Below are positions 15,453 to 21,377 of a DNA stretch of 22,029 bases, in pieces. How positions within the stretch are numbered: position 1 is the stretch's first letter; every line of letters starts with the position of its first letter. The stretch comes from Candidatus Kaiserbacteria bacterium (lineage in GTDB: Bacteria; Patescibacteriota; Minisyncoccia; Phycocordibacterales; UBA918), in assembly GCA_003245875.1 (NCBI GenBank), contig QKBW01000071.1, forward strand, positions 1 to 22,029. Reading direction: 5' to 3'. Made by a program: the position numbers and the translations under genes. Under the pieces are notes generated by a model. That model ran no database searches. It was given only the letters and a program-made list of their open reading frames with translations, and had not been told where the DNA came from.

Positions 15453-16809
15453 GCTTACCAATCAAACTCATAAACTCATCATTGCGTTCATACTCATTGT
15501 GGTATTGTCCGAACGACGCAAAAGCAGGAGAAAAGAGAATGATGTCGCCGGGTGTAGCGGCGCCTTTGGCGCCAGCAAAAGCCGCCGCTAGATTTTCAAC
15601 CACCGACACACCGACCTCGCCATTATGTAAAAGTGGAATAAGCCCATTGGTACCTGTTCCCGGAATCAAAAATACTTGCTTACAATGCTGACCAATAGCA
15701 TACGCCAACGACGCTACATCCAGCCCCTTGTCTGCCCCACCGGCGATGAGTATGATGTTTTTATTACCGATATCAAGCGCATCAAGTGCCGCCACAGTTG
15801 CCGCTGGCGTCGTGGCATTGTTGTCATTATATATGCGTACGTTGTCTTGGGTGGAGACCAACTGCAAGCGACCCTCTACCCCGGGAAAACTAGCCAAACC
15901 ATCAAATATCTCCTCTTCAGACAAACCAACTGCACGCAATGCCTCGGTCGCCAACGCAGCGTTGAGTCGATTATGCTCACCTGGCATGGCCAGCAAAACG
16001 TCTTCCGGTAAAGCGGACACATCAACCAGTACCACCTCTTGATCAAAATGAAAATCCGGAAAAGTCGCCTGTGCGCGCTCAAACACAACCGGCGTGGTCA
16101 CCAGCGTATCTCCGCCACCTTGATGCAAAAAGATCTGCGCTTTGTCATTAAAATATAGCGCCATGGCTTCTTCTCTACTTTTTTCACCTCGTTGATAATA
16201 ATTGAGATGGTCTTCCATCAAATTGGTGAACACGGCCACTTGCGGCGAAATCTCGGCCCACCCAAAACCTTGCAACTGCCAACTGTCGAGTTCCATAACA
16301 CACAACGCATCCTCTGCTACTCGATCAAGAAGTTGCAGATTTGATATACCGCGCACGTTACCCCCAAGCAAGATCTCTTCACCAGTTGTCACTGTCAACA
16401 CGTGATGGATCATGGCCGTAACAGTGCTCTTCCCCCGAGTACCGGTAACCCCAATGATTGGAATACGAGACAGCTCGGCAAAGAGCGCTGCGGACTGCTT
16501 TAATGGCACGCCCGCTTCGTGGGCGCGCCGCACATATACAGAATCCATAGGCACGCCCGCCGCAACCAAAACCAAATCACGACCAACGAAATCTTCCGTC
16601 CGATGTTCTCCCAGCACGAATGTAATATTGTTGTATTGTCGTAACTTTTCTACTGATGTGCGTAGCTCCGCTTCGGTCTTAAGATCGGTCACAATCACTT
16701 CTGCAGCACCAGCCTGTGCAATATAGGCAGCATCACCAATACCACGGCCCAATAGACCCAAACCCATTACCGTTACTTTTTTTCCTTTGAAATAATCCTC
16801 AAATGACAT
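15442..16809 (-). CDS. murD: UDP-N-acetylmuramoyl-L-alanine-D-glutamate ligase MurD
   Basis: 455 residues from the ATG at 16809. The N-terminal domain opens VTVMGLGLLGRG; the ATP P-loop is GVTGTRGKSTVTAMI (about 130-145); ELDSWQLQGF and FTNLMEDHLNYY are MurD-type central motifs; the C-domain has YNDNNATTPAATVAAL and IAGGADKG. It joins D-Glu to UDP-MurNAc-L-Ala in the cytoplasm. A 3-codon longer start at 16818 is in frame. I choose 16809 because TATTAT (16822-16817) overlaps the upstream ATG and leaves 7 nt to the second one, as in other genes here. It heads the murD-murC-rsmI operon and diverges from the small membrane protein gene at 16869. Confidence 0.93.
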   Translation of the reverse strand: MSFEDYFKGKKVTVMGLGLLGRGIGDAAYIAQAGAAEVIVTDLKTEAELRTSVEKLRQYNNITFVLGEHRTEDFVGRDLVLVAAGVPMDSVYVRRAHEAGVPLKQSAALFAELSRIPIIGVTGTRGKSTVTAMIHHVLTVTTGEEILLGGNVRGISNLQLLDRVAEDALCVMELDSWQLQGFGWAEISPQVAVFTNLMEDHLNYYQRGEKSREEAMALYFNDKAQIFLHQGGGDTLVTTPVVFERAQATFPDFHFDQEVVLVDVSALPEDVLLAMPGEHNRLNAALATEALRAVGLSEEEIFDGLASFPGVEGRLQLVSTQDNVRIYNDNNATTPAATVAALDALDIGNKNIILIAGGADKGLDVASLAYAIGQHCKQVFLIPGTGTNGLIPLLHNGEVGVSVVENLAAAFAGAKGAATPGDIILFSPAFASFGQYHNEYERNDEFMSLIGKHEQ

Positions 16810-16816
16810 TGTCACC

Positions 16817-16822
16817 ATAATA
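16817..16822 (-). promoter_or_regulatory. -10 element TATTAT for murD
   Basis: The minus strand reads TATTAT, then GGTGACA (7 nt), then the ATG ending at 16809. The predicted leader is about one base. It decides the murD start. Confidence 0.5.
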
Positions 16823-16853
16823 GGCGATGTTGTACTTTTTTGCCAGCCGCAAC

Positions 16854-16862
16854 TGCTATACT
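16854..16862 (+). promoter_or_regulatory. Extended -10 TGCTATACT for the 61-residue membrane protein
   Basis: TG-C-TATACT, six nt, then the ATG at 16869; the expected transcription start coincides with the ATG. Together with the murD promoter it forms a divergent pair within 60 bases. Confidence 0.65.
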
Positions 16863-16868
16863 ATTTTT

Positions 16869-17054
16869 ATGAGACATACGTTGGAGCAATCCAAACTTTT
16901 TCAGCCAATTGCCTGGTTGGTTGTTATTCTATTTGCCGGTTTTGTTTTTATGTTTATCCAAAATTCAAAGGATTCTCTGACACAAATGCGCGAAAATACC
17001 AGTACACTGGAAGCCAACATAGCTACAGACATACCGGTATACCGAAAACCGTAA
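16869..17054 (+). CDS. Small single-pass membrane protein
   Basis: 61 residues from the ATG at 16869. A longer in-frame start at 16827 is rejected because it would place the -10 box inside the gene. One transmembrane helix (about 12-30, PIAWLVVILFAGFVFMFI) is followed by a polar tail rich in Asn, Ser and Thr that may form a short coiled coil (about 32-50). There are few positive charges after the helix and MRHTLEQSK before it. No family is recognised. The gene is divergent from murD, and its stop lies 5 bases from the 3' end of the convergent tRNA-Leu. A wall or division role is only a guess from context. Confidence 0.65.
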   Translation: MRHTLEQSKLFQPIAWLVVILFAGFVFMFIQNSKDSLTQMRENTSTLEANIATDIPVYRKP

Positions 17055-17059
17055 TGTTG

Positions 17060-17141
17060 TGCCGGAGAGAGGACTTGAACCTCCATGCCTTGCGGCATAC
17101 GCACCTGAAGCGCACGCGTCTACCAATTTCGCCACTCCGGC
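17060..17141 (-). tRNA. tRNA-Leu(CAG)
   Basis: It folds as a class II tRNA. The acceptor is GCCGGAG with CTCCGGC plus discriminator A, the D-arm GCGAAATTGGTAGACGC, the anticodon arm TGCGC-TTCAGGT-GCGTA with anticodon CAG, a long variable arm (TGCC...GGCA) and a T-arm containing GGTTCAAGTCC. The 3' CCA is not encoded. It is the last gene of a minus-strand tRNA group. Confidence 0.93.
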
Positions 17142-17162
17142 AAAAAACTTTTTTATATTCCG

Positions 17163-17250
17163 AAATTAAAAATCGGATGTACTTCAGGAACCTGAAGCGC
17201 CGTTCGATATGCCCCCAGCATATCTCACCTACCAATTTCGCCACTCCGGC
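17163..17250 (-). pseudogene. Broken tRNA-Leu copy with palindromic insertions
   Basis: The first 22 bases (17250-17229) are identical to the 5' end of the neighbouring tRNA-Leu, and the identity extends 5 bases upstream. GCGCTTCAGGT from the anticodon region recurs at 17200-17190. Between these blocks 28 bases replace 6, including the hairpin GATATGC-TGGGG-GCATATC. After the anticodon block the sequence is its own mirror, CTTCAGG-TT-CCTGAAG. No 3' acceptor strand matching GCCGGAG follows. The D-stem and T-arm are lost, so this is not a working tRNA. The 3' limit given is approximate. Confidence 0.75.
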
Positions 17251-17268
17251 AAAAAGTTAACCCCACAG

Positions 17269-17342
17269 TGCGCGCTCTAGGATTCGAACCTAGGGCCTTT
17301 CGAGTATCAGTCGAATGCTCTAGCCAACTGAGCTAAGCGCGC
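17269..17342 (-). tRNA. tRNA-Ile(GAT)
   Basis: 74 nt. The acceptor is GCGCGCT with AGCGCGC and discriminator A, the D-arm starts GCTCAGTTGG, the anticodon arm is TTCGA-CTGATAC-TCGAA (anticodon GAT), and the T-arm is CTAGG-TTCGAAT-CCTAG. The CCA end is not encoded. First gene of the minus-strand tRNA group. Confidence 0.95.
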
Positions 17343-17374
17343 ACTACGGGGTCAACCAACATTTGGTGGCTCGT

Positions 17375-17383
17375 ACTATACCA
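17375..17383 (-). promoter_or_regulatory. Extended -10 TGGTATAGT for the tRNA group
   Basis: The minus strand reads TG-G-TATAGT about 32 nt before the 5' end of tRNA-Ile, giving a transcription start near 17368. No clear -35 is seen. It would drive tRNA-Ile, the broken copy and tRNA-Leu. Confidence 0.55.
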
Positions 17384-17408
17384 AAAATCAAGAAAAAATG
17401 CGAGTGTA

Positions 17409-17436
17409 TAAAAGAAAAGACCCGACCGAAGCCGAG
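17409..17436 (-). terminator. Intrinsic terminator of the small-membrane-protein unit
   Basis: The minus strand forms CTCGGC-TTCG-GTCGGG, a 6-bp stem (two G-U pairs) capped by a UUCG tetraloop, followed by TCTTTTCTTTT. It lies about 30 nt after the second small ORF. A further 7-bp hairpin (17443-17466, GGGAGGC with GCCTCCC) lies just before it. Confidence 0.7.
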
Positions 17437-17467
17437 CCTGATGGGAGGCAGCACATTCCGCCTCCCG

Positions 17468-17587
17468 TTAGATTATGTGTGACAGAGCGAGCACGATGCC
17501 TGCTGTCGCCGCCAGGGCAAGCCAGTACCAACCCCGGCCGCCCGAGCCGTTCGCGTCGCCACCAGGAAATGCGACTTTCGTTCGCAT
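17468..17587 (-). CDS. Very short membrane protein, 39 residues
   Basis: The frame starts at the ATG ending at 17587; upstream in frame there is no other ATG before a stop. The product MRTKVAFPGGDANGSGGRGW has a glycine-rich hydrophilic first half. One hydrophobic helix follows (about 20-39, WYWLALAATAGIVLALSHII) and runs to the C-terminus. It lies 45 bases after the 43-residue ORF within one promoter-terminator unit. A longer overlapping frame in another register (17388-17639) is also open but reads like an Arg/Gly-rich shadow. The transmembrane organisation makes this short frame the better choice. No family is recognised. Confidence 0.5.
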   Translation of the reverse strand: MRTKVAFPGGDANGSGGRGWYWLALAATAGIVLALSHII

Positions 17588-17632
17588 CTCCCAGCAATTG
17601 CGCGAAGTGCGGGACGTCTCTTCGCCCCATCT

Positions 17633-17764
17633 TTACCACCCTGACATAGCCAGGGGTGCGAAGATGAGAACCATGAAGAAAACGGCCCCCATAGCCGCAT
17701 CCAGAATCAACTCCTCCGTGGAGTGTTGTTTCAGGACGCGGCGCACTTCGTTAAAAAGATCCAT
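17633..17764 (-). CDS. Short membrane protein, 43 residues
   Basis: From the ATG ending at 17764 the product has an amphipathic, charged N-terminal half (MDLFNEVRRVLKQHSTEEL). One hydrophobic helix follows (about 21-40, ILDAAMGAVFFMVLIFAPLA), ending SGW. An in-frame ATG at 17779 would add MRKSK. AGGAAG lies 6 nt upstream of 17764, the one place in the window that resembles a purine-rich ribosome site; it also contains GGAA, complementary to the UUCC of the altered 16S tail. The leader is about 50-65 nt, unlike the leaderless genes. It is too short for routine gene finders. Function is unknown. Confidence 0.55.
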   Translation of the reverse strand: MDLFNEVRRVLKQHSTEELILDAAMGAVFFMVLIFAPLAMSGW

Positions 17765-17834
17765 CTTGCTCTTCCTCATCTTGCTCTCTCTGGAGCGTTG
17801 TGGCTACGGGCGGGATGCCTGTAGCTCTTCTTAT

Positions 17835-17863
17835 ATATTAGCACATTTTTATATAAAAGTCAA
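17835..17863 (-). promoter_or_regulatory. Sigma-70-type promoter for the small-membrane-protein unit
   Basis: The minus strand has TTGACT (17863-17858), a 17-base spacer, then TAATAT (17840-17835) with a TG extension. It is the most canonical -35/-10 pair in the window. The start is near 17828, followed by a leader with a possible hairpin (GCTAC ... GTAGC, 17802-17826). Confidence 0.65.
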
Positions 17864-17892
17864 CTAATCCTACGCTCAAATACCACCTTAAG

Positions 17893-17978
17893 AAAAACAG
17901 TGATGTGTGCTCGTGCGAGTCCTCCGCAGTGTATTAAGCACGAGGACTGGACGAGACAGAGTGCACATCACTGTTTTT
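17893..17978. other. 86-nt long-stem structured element (candidate ncRNA, terminator or MITE-like)
   Basis: AAAAACAGTGATGTG (17893-17907) pairs perfectly with 17964-17978. Inside, CTCGT (17910-17914) pairs with ACGAG (17951-17955) and AGTCCTC (17918-17924) with GAGGACT (17942-17948), leaving a 17-base apical loop. Each strand begins with A5 and ends with T5, so it could terminate transcription both ways. It lies between divergent promoters. The nested conserved-looking stems are more than a simple terminator needs. I do not recognise a known RNA family. Confidence 0.6.
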
Positions 17979-18024
17979 CAAAGTTGACTGGGTAAAAAAG
18001 GGGCAGTAAATGGCTAAGTTGGGG

Positions 18025-18030
18025 TATGAT
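18025..18030 (+). promoter_or_regulatory. -10 element TATGAT for the double-JAMM gene
   Basis: TATGAT, then TAGAGGT (7 nt), then the ATG at 18038; predicted leader about one base. The longer frame starting at 18026 would begin inside the box, so 18038 is preferred. TTGACT at 17984 is too far away to be its -35. Confidence 0.5.
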
Positions 18031-18037
18031 TAGAGGT

Positions 18038-21000
18038 ATGAAAAAGGTATTTTTGTCTGGTGTGGTAGCGATGTTTTTCTTTCTCTTTACTCCCCTTTCG
18101 ACTCATGCAGCCGATTGGCACCCCTGCTACTTTGGCCTTCTCCGTTGTGACGAGAACGGTATTGTTTGGCAAAGCGACCTTGTACTAGGTAACTCACAAC
18201 CAGCTCAATTGAGTACTGGCAGTGACGGGCTAACCAGTCTTATCTCCGGTGTTGGCAGCTTTATCAATAGTTACATCATTCCGCTCATACTGGCGATCGC
18301 CTTTATATTCTTCATCTGGAATTTGGCTCGCTTTTTTATCATCGAAGCTGCCAACTCCGACAAAAGAGAGGAAGCAAAACGGGCAGCTATTTATGGAATA
18401 GCGGCGTTTGTAGTGATTGCCAGTATTTGGGGACTGGTCAACGTCTTGGTCAGCAGTCTTAATATTGATCGGAGTAATCCGGTGTGCCCCGATTATTTTT
18501 CTCTCTTTGGTCTGACCTGCCCAGGCTCATCTGATTATACCTACTCAACATCAAGTGGTAGTGGCGATACCTCAGGATCAGGTGGCAGTACCTCATCCGG
18601 GGGAAACGCGACCGATGGATCCAGCTCTGGCAATACAGATACCACTAGTTCAAAACTTGCTCCACTTATTTATGGCAACCTGACCGACGTCAGTGCGTTT
18701 AATTTTTATGACGGTGATCCGCGCGCACTCAACAAAACTGTGTCTGTGGGTGCCAACAAAAGTTGTACAGACGGGCTTACCACACTAGCTAACGCCGCAA
18801 AATTGGAGGCCGTACAAGCTAGTTTTGTTTTGTATAAAAAAAATGGCCAGACGCATTTTGCTAACTTATCTGACCGAACCTCCAAGAAAAGTATTGATAT
18901 CGACTACGATACGTGGCATGCACTTGATCTTTCCGCCAATAATAAGCCGGTAATTATTCATACCCATCAAGCAAAGACATACCGTAGTACCGGCCTATCA
19001 CTGAGTGGCAGTGCACCATCGGTCGCCGATATGCGGTTGCTCTGCGATTCGGTCGTCCCAAACAACGCAACCCTCATGATCGTTGATGGTGGTACTGTTT
19101 GGACAATGAAAAAAACAGCGGCCACATGCCCTCGTAGCGATACCAACAACAATGCACTTCTTATGGTTGAGACACTCTTTTGGTTCTCACAACTTTCGAG
19201 CATTGAACGACAAAGTGAGTACGAACTGCTCTTAGATGATACCCAGATACCATACCAATTGGAACGACGGTTGAAAGCATACGATGAAACAGGGCTCGCA
19301 TCGCTCACACAGACACAGGTGTATACCCTTGGAAAAGCACTAGCTGCGGAAGGTGGAACAACAATCAATAAAACAAGTATAGATAACTTTTGTGAGGGAT
19401 ACGATAATGCTCCCCTCGTAACAACCACAGACAGCAAAGATAGCTGGTGGCCAGCATTTATTCTGGCATTACAAGTAGACGAAAATGAGGTCGTGGCAGT
19501 ACACAAACTAACAGGCAGATCTCAAGTAGCACAAGCTAGTCTCACTGAACTTTTTTCTGATTATTCAAGTGGCAACACTAGTGGAAATAGTAGTAGTGGT
19601 GGCAACACTAGTGGAAATAGTAGTAGCGGGAGTAGTGGAAATAGTAGTAGCGGGAGTAGTGGAAATAGTAGTAGTGGTGGCAACACTAGTGGAAATAGTA
19701 GTAGTGGTGGCAACACTAGTGGAAATAGTAGTAGCGGGAGTAGTGGAAATAGTAGTAGTGGTGGCAACACTAGTGGAAATAGTAGTAGCGGGAGTAGTGG
19801 AAATAGTAGTAGTGGTGGCAACACTAGTGGAAATAGTAGTAGCGGTGGAAGTAGTTGGTGGAAAAGTTTGAGTGATATTATTACCAAAACATTAGTTTAT
19901 GTTTTCAATAAAACAAATACAAATACTGTCTCGGACACATCGTCTACTAGTGACAATACCAAAGTGGTATCACCACCAGCTTATACTCCTACTACGGTAA
20001 CTCAAAGCGAGTATTACCATGATGAAGTGCAACCCTGGGTAGATTATGTTGCCCAACTACATAATGATGTTTTAAATAAACAAACAGAAGTTGCTGGACT
20101 AGTAGCGTTAGGCCAAAGCGGAGAATTTTTATGGAGTTATGTAGGCACCTTTTCCCAAACAAGGGTGGTGGCTGCTACCTACGAAAACTTCGAAGCACAA
20201 ATACCTGCTCAGTATGTACGATCGGGCGCTGTAGCCAGAATAATTCAATTTCATACACATGGCATTGATTCATACAATACTACAGGTGGAGCTGGTTGGT
20301 ATACCCCAGAAATTGCTGACAAAATCCGTAGTGGACAATTACCAGGTATATACAAACCTCCAAGTTCTGGCGATATTGATATGGATACTAGTATTCCAAC
20401 AACAGAACCTGGGAGAATACTATATAGACTAATAGATAGACCAGGTCTTGATTACAACAAATCAAGTACTTATATTGAAAATCAAGAAATAAATGCTGAC
20501 TACGAACAAATAGTGTTTGATGATTACGGTGGGTGGTACTTTCGACCTTTCGCGCAAGGTGAACAACTCCTGGAAGATCCAAACTATACTGATCTGGCCG
20601 AGTCAAGAAATGAACTTTTTGGACAACAAGATGACCCTCTGCGATATTGGAGTAATGTGAATTACGACTCACAAGTAGGACAATGGTTATCAAGTTTATC
20701 TAATGAGCAAATCAAAAAACTTGCTCAACGCACGTCTGGAGTAACGTACGATAATCAACCCAGTACTTCTGAGCATAGGAGCAACCAAGAGATTGCGATC
20801 TGGAATTATCTTCTAACAACTACTAAAAACTACTCAATAGATCCTGTTGCCCTCCCGACAGCTGCCGACTTACTAAGGTCGGATGCAACCTTGTCAGATA
20901 CGTATAACAAATATTATTCAAAATTAAATGAGGTTGCAACTTCAATGTATAACTTCAACCACAATGTAAATATTAATTTGATTAGCGGAAGACATGCTGA

Positions 21001-21163
21001 AGGAAATTCGGGGTTTGGCCATATACCAACACAATCTGATATTAATGCAGTTATACAAGATTATGCTAATCTTGGTGTTTTTGTACGTTTTGCGCCATAT
21101 GAACAGTTAGAAAACGAGTATCCTGGGGCCGGTCCGCAATATAGCCATTCACTATTTGATTGA
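18038..21163 (+). CDS. Exported VirB2-like/double JAMM-domain fusion protein
   Basis: 1041 residues from 18038. A signal peptide (1-24, cleavage after THA) is followed by two transmembrane helices (about 75-100 and 118-143) with a charged loop between, like the VirB2/TrbC-type pilin segments common in Patescibacteria. A Ser/Gly linker (about 170-205) follows. Domain 1 (about 210-500) has E257, HTH (H308, H310) and PSVAD (S328, D331). Domain 2 (about 660-800), after the Ser/Gly/Asn repeat at about 510-606, has E684, HTH (H739, H741) and PSSGD (S776, D779). Both sets match the JAMM/JAB zinc-peptidase pattern E, HxH, SxxD. The remaining C-terminus ends with RHAEG (H986) and PTQSD (D1001), possibly a third, degenerate copy. 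The sequence after the repeat is AT-richer. Extracellular isopeptidase or processing activity is inference. A terminator follows. Confidence 0.75.
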   Translation: MKKVFLSGVVAMFFFLFTPLSTHAADWHPCYFGLLRCDENGIVWQSDLVLGNSQPAQLSTGSDGLTSLISGVGSFINSYIIPLILAIAFIFFIWNLARFFIIEAANSDKREEAKRAAIYGIAAFVVIASIWGLVNVLVSSLNIDRSNPVCPDYFSLFGLTCPGSSDYTYSTSSGSGDTSGSGGSTSSGGNATDGSSSGNTDTTSSKLAPLIYGNLTDVSAFNFYDGDPRALNKTVSVGANKSCTDGLTTLANAAKLEAVQASFVLYKKNGQTHFANLSDRTSKKSIDIDYDTWHALDLSANNKPVIIHTHQAKTYRSTGLSLSGSAPSVADMRLLCDSVVPNNATLMIVDGGTVWTMKKTAATCPRSDTNNNALLMVETLFWFSQLSSIERQSEYELLLDDTQIPYQLERRLKAYDETGLASLTQTQVYTLGKALAAEGGTTINKTSIDNFCEGYDNAPLVTTTDSKDSWWPAFILALQVDENEVVAVHKLTGRSQVAQASLTELFSDYSSGNTSGNSSSGGNTSGNSSSGSSGNSSSGSSGNSSSGGNTSGNSSSGGNTSGNSSSGSSGNSSSGGNTSGNSSSGSSGNSSSGGNTSGNSSSGGSSWWKSLSDIITKTLVYVFNKTNTNTVSDTSSTSDNTKVVSPPAYTPTTVTQSEYYHDEVQPWVDYVAQLHNDVLNKQTEVAGLVALGQSGEFLWSYVGTFSQTRVVAATYENFEAQIPAQYVRSGAVARIIQFHTHGIDSYNTTGGAGWYTPEIADKIRSGQLPGIYKPPSSGDIDMDTSIPTTEPGRILYRLIDRPGLDYNKSSTYIENQEINADYEQIVFDDYGGWYFRPFAQGEQLLEDPNYTDLAESRNELFGQQDDPLRYWSNVNYDSQVGQWLSSLSNEQIKKLAQRTSGVTYDNQPSTSEHRSNQEIAIWNYLLTTTKNYSIDPVALPTAADLLRSDATLSDTYNKYYSKLNEVATSMYNFNHNVNINLISGRHAEGNSGFGHIPTQSDINAVIQDYANLGVFVRFAPYEQLENEYPGAGPQYSHSLFD
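19566..19855 (+). repeat. In-frame Ser/Gly/Asn minisatellite
   Basis: Two unit types alternate: a 30-base unit encoding GNTSGNSSSG (six copies) and a 24-base unit encoding SSGNSSSG (four copies). Codons are nearly invariant (AGT, GGA, AAT), showing recent tandem duplication. The frame is kept because both unit lengths are multiples of three. It links the two JAMM-like regions. The reverse frames are also open over this tract, an artefact of the repeat. Confidence 0.95.
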
Positions 21164-21167
21164 TTAG

Positions 21168-21198
21168 AAAAAGCGCGGGCCGAAGGCCCGCGCTTTTT
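21168..21198. terminator. Bidirectional intrinsic terminator
   Basis: AAAAAGCGCGGGCC (21168-21181), loop GAA, then the exact reverse complement (21185-21198) ending in TTTTT. It starts 5 bases after the stop of the fusion gene and faces the 16S rRNA gene on the other strand. The symmetric A/T tails let it serve both converging transcripts. Confidence 0.92.
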
Positions 21199-21377
21199 CG
21201 TCAAACATTCATATCACACCGATCACTATCTTTCTTTTGTCTTATCCTGGCCTTGTCTTTCCAAAGTGTCTGATACCAGTTAGGGATATTGAGTATCATT
21301 TCCCATTATGTGCTCATATGAGGCACATAATACCGACCAATCAGATGACTTCGCGCCATGCGAAGTATCATTGTCCA
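21199..21377 (-). other. Region downstream of 16S rRNA with hairpins, no 23S gene or tRNA
   Basis: About 180 bases lie between the terminator and the 16S 3' end. On the minus strand, ACTTCGC-ATGGC-GCGAAGT forms a 7-bp hairpin soon after the 16S end. ATTATGTG and CACATAAT (with CTCAT/ATGAG inside and one bulged base) form a second. These may be processing sites. No tRNA, 5S or 23S start is seen, and the 75-residue plus-strand frame here is not credible. Confidence 0.6.

Noticed and set aside
15559..15573. GGCGCC-TTT-GGCGCC inside murD as another hairpin element
   Set aside because: The arms are only 6 bp in GC-rich coding DNA, which can occur by chance; the same applies to the imperfect CGCCCGC/GTGGGCG at 16509-16525.
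16827..16868. Longer N-terminus for the 61-residue membrane protein
   Set aside because: It would place the TGCTATACT promoter element within the coding sequence and add an unlikely Cys/Phe-rich leader.
17163..17250. A functional second tRNA (for example tRNA-Pro with a GGG loop)
   Set aside because: There is no matching 3' acceptor strand, the D-stem is lost and there is no proper T-arm.
17448..17466. GGGAGG followed by an ATG on the minus strand as a Shine-Dalgarno and start
   Set aside because: The GGGAGGC is one arm of a hairpin with GCCTCCC, the ORF after it runs into the terminator, and the 16S tail lacks CCUCC to pair with it.
17388..17639. 83-residue minus-strand ORF as the gene in this region
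   Set aside because: It needs a GTG start, is Arg/Gly-rich without a domain, and runs through the terminator; the two short membrane ORFs fit the promoter-terminator unit better.
17475..17867. 130-residue plus-strand ORF
   Set aside because: It has no family signal, starts without a -10 or ribosome site, and lies opposite the minus-strand unit with promoter and terminator.
19566..19855. CRISPR-like array
   Set aside because: There are no unique spacers; the units are contiguous, in frame, and encode a Ser/Gly/Asn linker.
19561..19887. Long open frames on both strands over the repeat (Leu/Pro-rich and Val-rich products)
   Set aside because: They are by-products of the 24/30-base repeat with no stops in several frames; composition is not protein-like.
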